Origin: Acidobacteriota bacterium
GTDB lineage: Bacteria; Acidobacteriota; UBA6911
DNA: 39,549 bases
Assembly: GCA_016929335.1 (NCBI GenBank)
Contig: JAFGIY010000113.1
Span: 1 to 39,549 of the forward strand
Reading direction: 5' to 3'
The notes beneath the pieces are model-generated. The model had not been told where the DNA came from. It saw only the letters and a program-made list of their open reading frames with translations, and searched no databases. A program made the translations under genes and the position numbers. Of the stretch, positions 34,291 to 39,549 are shown piece after piece; the stretch's first letter is position 1, and each line of letters begins with the position of its first letter.

Positions 34291-35127
34291 ATGCCCGAGG
34301 AAACTCAATCATCACCCTATGAAAAATTGGCCGAAGGTCTTCCCGACAATCAAAAGACTGAATATTTTAAGACTCTGCATGAAGTCGGCATCAGCCCCGA
34401 GGATGTTGAGCTTGCACGGCTGCTGAAGGCTCTTCAACTTTACAAGGCCTACTACGAATCAATCCCTAAAGCTGTCACGGATTCCGCCGGCAAAATCGAC
34501 CAGCTAAAACAGGAAATTGAGAAGCTCAGTGTCGATGCGCGAGCAGGCCTTGACGCCGGTGCCAGGCTTGCCGGCCAGGTCATTAAGGAAGCAGAGAAGG
34601 TTTCTCAAGGGATCTCGGGAATTAGTGTTTATATCGATAATGCCATGCGTCAATCTGCTGAAGGATTGACAAAGCATTTATCAGAACAGTTAACGAAGGG
34701 AATAAAGGATTCCCTGACTCCGCTCGAAGGCAGACTGATTCAGCTTGTCGCGGCAAACAAGACGTTTGATGATGCGATAGCCCAAAGCAAAAATGCGGCT
34801 ATCCTGCTTCAACAGAACGCAGCAATAGTAAAAAGGTCCCAACTCTGGACATATGGCTTATGCAGTTTGGTTATCATCTGCTCGCTGGTAGCAGTTTCCT
34901 GGTTCTGGCTCCACAGAAGCTATGAAGATCAGCTGGCGACCAAATATGAAACCCTGGTAAAGCAGAACGATAGGAACCGGGTAATTTTGCTGCGGCTTTC
35001 AAAACTCAACAGATCACTCGAACTGCACCTCGATCCTGATCGCTCTGGTCATGGATTTCTCATTCTAAAAGGTGCTACCGGCTGGCAATCCGCAACCAAG
35101 CAGGGAGTTATCGAATTCGGCAAATAG
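34291..35127 (+). CDS. Coiled-coil membrane protein, TraM-like position
   Basis: The 278-aa product has a long amphipathic helical part (about residues 60-175, with KIDQLKQEIEKLSVDARAGL) and one membrane span near residues 190-210 (LCSLVIICSLVAVSWFWL), then a C-terminal charged domain. Thus most of the N-terminus is probably cytoplasmic and the short end periplasmic. No family is recognised; position after TraL mirrors TraM in IncP operons, which is larger context evidence only. GAGGA precedes ATG 34291, and the coupling protein follows after 14 nt, so a partner role at the coupling protein is a reasonable guess. Confidence 0.6.
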   Translation: MPEETQSSPYEKLAEGLPDNQKTEYFKTLHEVGISPEDVELARLLKALQLYKAYYESIPKAVTDSAGKIDQLKQEIEKLSVDARAGLDAGARLAGQVIKEAEKVSQGISGISVYIDNAMRQSAEGLTKHLSEQLTKGIKDSLTPLEGRLIQLVAANKTFDDAIAQSKNAAILLQQNAAIVKRSQLWTYGLCSLVIICSLVAVSWFWLHRSYEDQLATKYETLVKQNDRNRVILLRLSKLNRSLELHLDPDRSGHGFLILKGATGWQSATKQGVIEFGK

Positions 35128-35141
35128 CCCCAGGAGAAGCT

Positions 35142-37016
35142 ATGGCATCTCGTGTGTTTGTTGCTCATGACCGGGCGGTTTCAGCCGCCAGAATGTACAT
35201 CCAGATGGCTGTCGTTGGATTGGTGCTGGCCGCCCTCATTTATGGAATTTCAATGAGCGCTTTGCTTACACATTACGTTTCGGGTCCCATTCCAGAGAGG
35301 ATTTATGCCAATGGGATATCCCGACTTGTCATGAAGCCGGATGCGAAACGCCTTCGCGTTACATCGCTGGCCAAATATTTTGTTTCCTTTAATCCGAAGA
35401 ATTATTTCGGCCTGAAGCTCAGCATAGGGCAGACCACAACATCGAGAAAGTCCGAAATTGTCGAGGCAGAGTTGCAGCCATTGCTGCAGCGCCGGGAAGT
35501 ACCAAGAGCAACATATCGAAAGGCGATCTATCTGATCACCCACGGCCGTGTTGAAGAGCTTCGCTGGATCTGTCCGCTAAGCCTGCTTTTCTTTCCCGTC
35601 TTTGGCTTTGCCTATTTTTATATATTCAGCCGGGTGAACAAAAAAACCGAAAAGACCAGGTTCGTACGGGGAGCGGATTTAATGCCATTTAATAAGATGA
35701 AGCAGTCTCTTGACCAGGCTATTAAAGAGGAGGAGAAAGCTAATCCTTCATTTGTGCCCCTCGGTTTTGGGAAAGCAGCCTTGCCGGATTCAGTATCCCG
35801 GCGGCATATCCTCCTTCTGGGAACCACGGGAACCGGCAAATCGGTCACGCTTAATGACTATCTGACAACACTCAAGGCTCGAAGGTCAGCCTCCAAAGAA
35901 GTCAATAAATGCATCATTTACGACGTTAAAGGGGAGTTCTGCGGCAAGCACCTGGAAAAGGATGACATCGTTTTTTATCCATTCGATTCGCGATCCCTTC
36001 CATGGAGTTTTTTTAACGAAATTTTTGATTATCCGGATCTGGATGTGCTTTGCACGTCGCTTTATGAGCCGCCAAAGAGCTCGTTGGACGCTTATTGGTA
36101 TAACGCAGCACGAGATGTGTTTCGCACCGGACTTTTCTATCTGCTTCGGTCAGGAAAGAAAAGCAATCGCGACATTTGGGAATTTTTCTCGCTGCCTCTA
36201 TCAAAGATAAGGGATGCGCTATATACGCTCCCTGTCCGGGAACTTGGAGCCATCAAGCACATTGACAAAGCTGAAAGCAACCAGGCCGCCTCGGTAATTT
36301 CCATTCTACAGGAAAGGATTTCCTTCTTTCGCTATCTGACCGATAGCGACGGCACCTTTTCATTCCGCAAATATATCCAGGATGAATCCGACCGCCGAAA
36401 CCTGTTCCTCATGAACATCCGGCAGTACGAGGCAATTTTTAAGCCCCTGATGACCTTTGTCATCGACATCATGACGCGGGAGGTCCTCTCGCTATCCGAT
36501 AGCTTCGACCGCCGGATCACATTTGTTGTCGATGAATTCGGCTCTCTCTCCAAAATGCCCTGCATTTTTGATTTTCTCACCATGGGGAGATCAAAGGGCG
36601 GATTCCTGGTATTGGCAAATCAGGACCTTGGATCCGTTTCAGATATTTATGGCAATGATCGCAAAGAGACATTTTTTAACAATTTCAACCTGCATCTTGT
36701 TTTCCGCCTAAATGATCCGACTACGGCCGAATTTCTTTCGAAGGCTTTTGGTGAGCGTGAAGTGGTTAAGCAATTCCAGAGCAGCCAGTTCAGTCCGAAT
36801 GACCTGGGCGACCGGTTCTCAATGAGTGAGCAGGAGAAACTAGAAAAGATCGTTCTCTCCACAGAAATCCAGAATCTTCCAAACTTTGAAGCGTATTTGA
36901 AGATTGCCAACTACGGCCTAACCCGAATGAAAATGCCGCAGAAATTCCTGCCGCTGGTTTGTAAAGAATTTTTGCCGAAAAACTTCGGCCTTGAACAAAT
37001 GCTTCAACAAAACTAA
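35142..37016 (+). CDS. Type IV coupling protein (TrwB/TraD/VirD4-like)
   Basis: This 624-aa protein has two N-terminal membrane spans (about residues 23-45 and 143-163) separated by a periplasmic loop, then a cytoplasmic ATPase domain. Walker A is GTTGTGKS at 227-234 after RRHILLL, and Walker B is TFVVDEFGSLSKM near residue 462. The DFLTMGRSKGGFLVLANQDL stretch is typical of TrwB/TraD. The coupling protein brings the relaxosome to the transfer channel as a hexameric pump. It is preceded by AGGAGA and ATG 35142, and is followed by a small acidic gene and ArdC. The loop between the two membrane spans is longer than in many VirD4 proteins. Confidence 0.88.
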   Translation: MASRVFVAHDRAVSAARMYIQMAVVGLVLAALIYGISMSALLTHYVSGPIPERIYANGISRLVMKPDAKRLRVTSLAKYFVSFNPKNYFGLKLSIGQTTTSRKSEIVEAELQPLLQRREVPRATYRKAIYLITHGRVEELRWICPLSLLFFPVFGFAYFYIFSRVNKKTEKTRFVRGADLMPFNKMKQSLDQAIKEEEKANPSFVPLGFGKAALPDSVSRRHILLLGTTGTGKSVTLNDYLTTLKARRSASKEVNKCIIYDVKGEFCGKHLEKDDIVFYPFDSRSLPWSFFNEIFDYPDLDVLCTSLYEPPKSSLDAYWYNAARDVFRTGLFYLLRSGKKSNRDIWEFFSLPLSKIRDALYTLPVRELGAIKHIDKAESNQAASVISILQERISFFRYLTDSDGTFSFRKYIQDESDRRNLFLMNIRQYEAIFKPLMTFVIDIMTREVLSLSDSFDRRITFVVDEFGSLSKMPCIFDFLTMGRSKGGFLVLANQDLGSVSDIYGNDRKETFFNNFNLHLVFRLNDPTTAEFLSKAFGEREVVKQFQSSQFSPNDLGDRFSMSEQEKLEKIVLSTEIQNLPNFEAYLKIANYGLTRMKMPQKFLPLVCKEFLPKNFGLEQMLQQN

Positions 37017-37030
37017 CAAGGAGATTGAAT

Positions 37031-37180
37031 ATGTTCTCAAATGATAAAAACCATTCATCAAATGAGCTCTTAACAACCGACACTGATTTTCTGGAATCAC
37101 TGGGCGGAGAGCCTCTCGAAGGATCCGGATTTGAAGACGAAACTCCTGAATTGGATTCTGAATGGGAGGATCCCCGATGA
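37031..37180 (+). CDS. 49-aa acidic peptide upstream of ardC
   Basis: A short gene from ATG 37031 to TGA 37180, with AAGGAG upstream. The product is strongly acidic (FEDETPELDSEWEDPR at its end) with TDTDFLESLGGEPLE in the middle. Its stop overlaps the ardC start in ATGA (37177-37180), so it is translated directly ahead of ardC. Acidic DNA-mimic peptides are known among antirestriction proteins (ArdA, Ocr are larger), but this may simply be a leader peptide for coupling. No family is recognised. Confidence 0.6.
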   Translation: MFSNDKNHSSNELLTTDTDFLESLGGEPLEGSGFEDETPELDSEWEDPR

Positions 37181-38196
37181 ATTCCAGAACTCCATCTATC
37201 AAACGAGACCTTCGCCAGGAAATCACAGATTCCATTATCGCGGCGCTGGAAAAGGGAACGGCTCCCTGGCAGAAACCGTGGCAGGCTGGCGCTTATGAAA
37301 TGCCGATGAATCCGACTTCAGAGAAGCCTTATCGCGGTGGCAACGCACTTCAACTAATGGTGACGGCTATGCGTCATGGGTTTGATGATCCAAGGTGGCT
37401 TACTTACCGCCAGGCGCGGGAGAATGAATGGCAGGTGCGGAAAGGTGAGAAAGGCACACAGATTGAATTTTGGCAATTTCCGAAAGGCAAATCGGAAGAT
37501 CTCGATGATTCCAGGGACTTACCTGCCGGCGAATCCAAGGACAAATTCATTTATCGGGTTTATACCGTTTTTAACGCGAGCCAGATTGAGGGGGTCCCGG
37601 CTCATACTCCTCGTGTTCGCCAGGAGTGGGAAGTGCATCAATCGGCAGAGACAATCCTGCAAAACAGCGGAGCGCGAATAATCCATAATCAACAGGATCG
37701 GGCGTTCTATAGCCGCCTCACGGATGACATCCACCTCCCGCTGCGAGCTGCATTCAAATCGGCCGGCGAGTACTATGGGACCGCCCTTCATGAACTAGCG
37801 CATTTCAGTGGAGCCGAGAGTCGATTGAACAGGGAAACCCTGAACGAAAGTTATCGTTTTGGCGATCCCAACTATGCCAAAGAGGAGCTCAGGGCAGAAC
37901 TAGCCAGCGTTTTCCTTATGGCAGAGCGCGGCATCCCTCATAATCCTGATAGCCATGTCGCTTATTTGAATTCATGGGTCAAAGCCCTTCAGGATGACAA
38001 ACATGAAATATTCCGGGCAGCACGCGACGCACATCGGGCCGCCGATCTCTTGCTCGCCCTAGAACACTGCAAAACGATGGATCAGGCGCTCGCGCATATC
38101 AAAACCTCACCTGAGCTTAAGCCGACGAACCTAGAAACTCAGATCGGTCCTTCCACAATGGGAAGAGAAATTCCATCAATGGAAATGGAGCTTTAG
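37177..38196 (+). CDS. ardC: ArdC-like antirestriction protein
   Basis: From ATG 37177 the protein is 339 aa; ATG 37162 would add 5 residues but GGGAGGA lies properly before 37177. The N-terminal domain has the ArdC single-stranded-DNA-binding pattern (APWQKPWQAG, PYRGGNALQL, then DPRWLTYRQARENEWQVRKG and GTQIEFW). The C-terminal zincin-like domain has HELAH at 205-209, followed by FSGAESRLNRE and EELRAELASVFL. ArdC binds incoming DNA and protects it from the recipient's restriction enzymes; it fits at the end of a transfer operon. The metal motif is intact. Confidence 0.88.
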   Translation: MNSRTPSIKRDLRQEITDSIIAALEKGTAPWQKPWQAGAYEMPMNPTSEKPYRGGNALQLMVTAMRHGFDDPRWLTYRQARENEWQVRKGEKGTQIEFWQFPKGKSEDLDDSRDLPAGESKDKFIYRVYTVFNASQIEGVPAHTPRVRQEWEVHQSAETILQNSGARIIHNQQDRAFYSRLTDDIHLPLRAAFKSAGEYYGTALHELAHFSGAESRLNRETLNESYRFGDPNYAKEELRAELASVFLMAERGIPHNPDSHVAYLNSWVKALQDDKHEIFRAARDAHRAADLLLALEHCKTMDQALAHIKTSPELKPTNLETQIGPSTMGREIPSMEMEL

Positions 38197-38546
38197 ACAT
38201 CAATGCTTAACCGATTCCATATTGAATGGCTTCCATTTTGTAATTGCGAATAAAATAATCATTTCTATCGGCATTAGCTTAGCTACAGTACGGGCCATCA
38301 GCGAACGAGGGCCAGCTGGATGAGTAAACCAAGCAGAAGGTTAAACCGGAGAATGCGTCAGCCTCGGTCGCGAACCGTTTCAATGACACTGGAGGTGTAG
38401 CTATATCAATTAATATTTTTTCCCCAACTTTTTTGGCTTAAGATTCTCCCTCCAGATTTATTCAGGGACTGATAATACGCTCATCTGGAGTTGCTCGAAA
38501 TATCCGGTATACAAAGAAATTGTCGCCTTTAGGCAAGAGATTCCCT
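38197..38546. other. 350-bp gap after ardC
   Basis: No gene is supported. The first ~100 bp and the stretch at 38401-38440 are AT-rich. CTCCAGAT at 38450-38457 pairs with ATCTGGAG at 38483-38490 (8 bp, 25-bp spacer), which may be an operator or weak structure upstream of the nuclease gene. No terminator for the transfer operon was found. Confidence 0.4.
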
Positions 38547-39443
38547 ATGAGAACAATTGAAGAGATCCAAAAGGAAATTGCGCACATCGATTATGCAAGA
38601 TCCGTCCTTGACGAGCGCCTAACGGCTCTAAAGATAGAACGTGACCAACACCGTGAAGACAGATATGCCACCGATAGAGTCACAAAACAGCTTGCAGCTT
38701 ACTTCAGGACACATGAGCTATACATTGTTGAGCTACATAAGAACGGGCGGTCCAAGGACTATTACGACCTCGCCAAACAGATTTGGAGGTCTCGGTCGGT
38801 CTGCTTGCCTTTCATAAAGGAGCTATCGAAGAACAAAGCGCCTTCTTTTTTTTATGACACGCAAGCGCTGTCGCCTACTGAAAAGACTGATCTTAAGAAC
38901 CTTTGCGGCGCGCTCTCAAAGTATGAATACCTGACCTATGATCAGGTCAAGCTGGATAGTTTTATGATCAAGCCCTCTTTGAAGGGCACACAGAAGTACT
39001 TTCTGAGCGGCGCATGGGCAGAAGAAGTGACGCTCTACCTGATCGACAAGACACTGAAGAAATTCACTCAGAACCACAAGCTTAGACACAAGCTTTTTTG
39101 GGATCTGAAACTCAAGCGCATCGACTCTGACAAGGACAACAGCCACGATATGCAACTGGACCTCGTTGCCGAGATCGGGGATCGCTTTTACATCTTCGAG
39201 ACAAAATCGGGTTTCGTTCTTTCAATAGGCAAATGGGTCGATCGGTCCCGGCAGTTTGACGACGGGAAGAACCGATTCATCACCTGTACCGCCAACGGTC
39301 AACTGAATCCTCTGATTTTTTCCCCATTCTGCCTATTTGCCTTACAGACCCTTGATGAGCGTTTTATGAAAATGCTTCAAGCAGACTTTCCTGCGCCGGC
39401 ATCCGCCACATCCAGCAGAAATTCGATATCACGAATCCCCTAA
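38547..39443 (+). CDS. Coiled-coil protein with Card1/DUF1887-like PD-(D/E)XK domain
   Basis: From ATG 38547 the protein is 298 aa; an in-frame TTG at 38520 is less likely. Residues 1-45 are a charged helical segment (EIQKEIAHIDYARSVLDERL) that may be a coiled coil. The C-terminal nuclease core has LSGAWAEEVTLYLID, then Asp205 in LDLVAEIGD, then Glu218-Thr-Lys220 in FETKSG, the order found in Card1/Can2 and DUF1887 nucleases that act as CRISPR-linked effectors. No CARF sensor domain is visible; instead the middle (residues 50-140) is unassigned and helical. It may be a stand-alone defence nuclease with another sensor. No CRISPR genes are in the window. Confidence 0.65.
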   Translation: MRTIEEIQKEIAHIDYARSVLDERLTALKIERDQHREDRYATDRVTKQLAAYFRTHELYIVELHKNGRSKDYYDLAKQIWRSRSVCLPFIKELSKNKAPSFFYDTQALSPTEKTDLKNLCGALSKYEYLTYDQVKLDSFMIKPSLKGTQKYFLSGAWAEEVTLYLIDKTLKKFTQNHKLRHKLFWDLKLKRIDSDKDNSHDMQLDLVAEIGDRFYIFETKSGFVLSIGKWVDRSRQFDDGKNRFITCTANGQLNPLIFSPFCLFALQTLDERFMKMLQADFPAPASATSSRNSISRIP

Positions 39444-39549
39444 GGCAAAAATATCCAGCTAACTTCGGCGCTCGCGAAAAAATTCCCACCTTCTGCTCTT
39501 CAAAAGTTGCCCATCAGGCGCTGCCATAATTTATTAGACTCAGCCGGCC

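Overview
The window looks like an accessory region of a Gram-negative bacterium of intermediate GC content. Genus cannot be read from it. A MobF relaxase, ArdC, a TraL-like P-loop protein and a plasmid-type RadC point to a conjugative or integrated mobile element; Acidobacteriota or Proteobacteria are guesses only. Almost all genes lie on the + strand. No rRNA, tRNA, CRISPR array or intact insertion sequence was seen.

Region 1 (1-5508): a possible insertion-sequence end abuts a shortened HD-domain gene. A B12-binding radical SAM gene and a complete branched-chain amino-acid (Liv) permease/ATPase set, livH-livM-livG-livF, follow in tight order. No substrate-binding protein is in view.

Region 2 (5915-18176): a seven-gene, apparently co-transcribed defence locus. 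It encodes an SNF2-type helicase with a C-terminal DUF3883-like domain, a DUF1156 DNA methylase, a 206-aa possible nuclease, a DUF499 ATPase with an Ig-like domain, a nuclease-EVE fusion, a PD-(D/E)XK protein and an unknown 240-aa protein. The helicase-methylase-ATPase core resembles the computationally proposed Hma arrangement and shares helicase/methylase types with class 1 DISARM. The extra nuclease-like genes make it the best candidate here for an undescribed system or variant.

Region 3 (18603-24741): a Gabija pair (gajA, gajB) preceded by a TIGR02391/Ymh-type gene in the same operon, then a convergent HNH protein and a small cysteine-motif protein on the - strand.

Region 4 (24742-38196): mobile-element functions. 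A structured 250-bp leader with 34-nt inverted arms precedes a radC-like gene. Next come a nested palindrome cluster, a VirB11-type ATPase, two unknown proteins, a RepB-type primase, a triple DUF5710-like repeat protein and a MobF relaxase-helicase. Four tandem hairpins, an oriT candidate, precede an HTH protein, a TraL-like ATPase, a membrane coiled-coil protein, a type IV coupling protein, a 49-aa acidic peptide and an ArdC antirestriction protein. Mating-channel genes other than the VirB11-type ATPase are absent.

Region 5 (38547-39443): a lone coiled-coil protein with a Card1/DUF1887-like PD-(D/E)XK domain.

Together the window reads as a mobile element carrying at least two anti-phage systems plus antirestriction functions, next to a transport operon. 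All functional statements come from motif reading without database searches.
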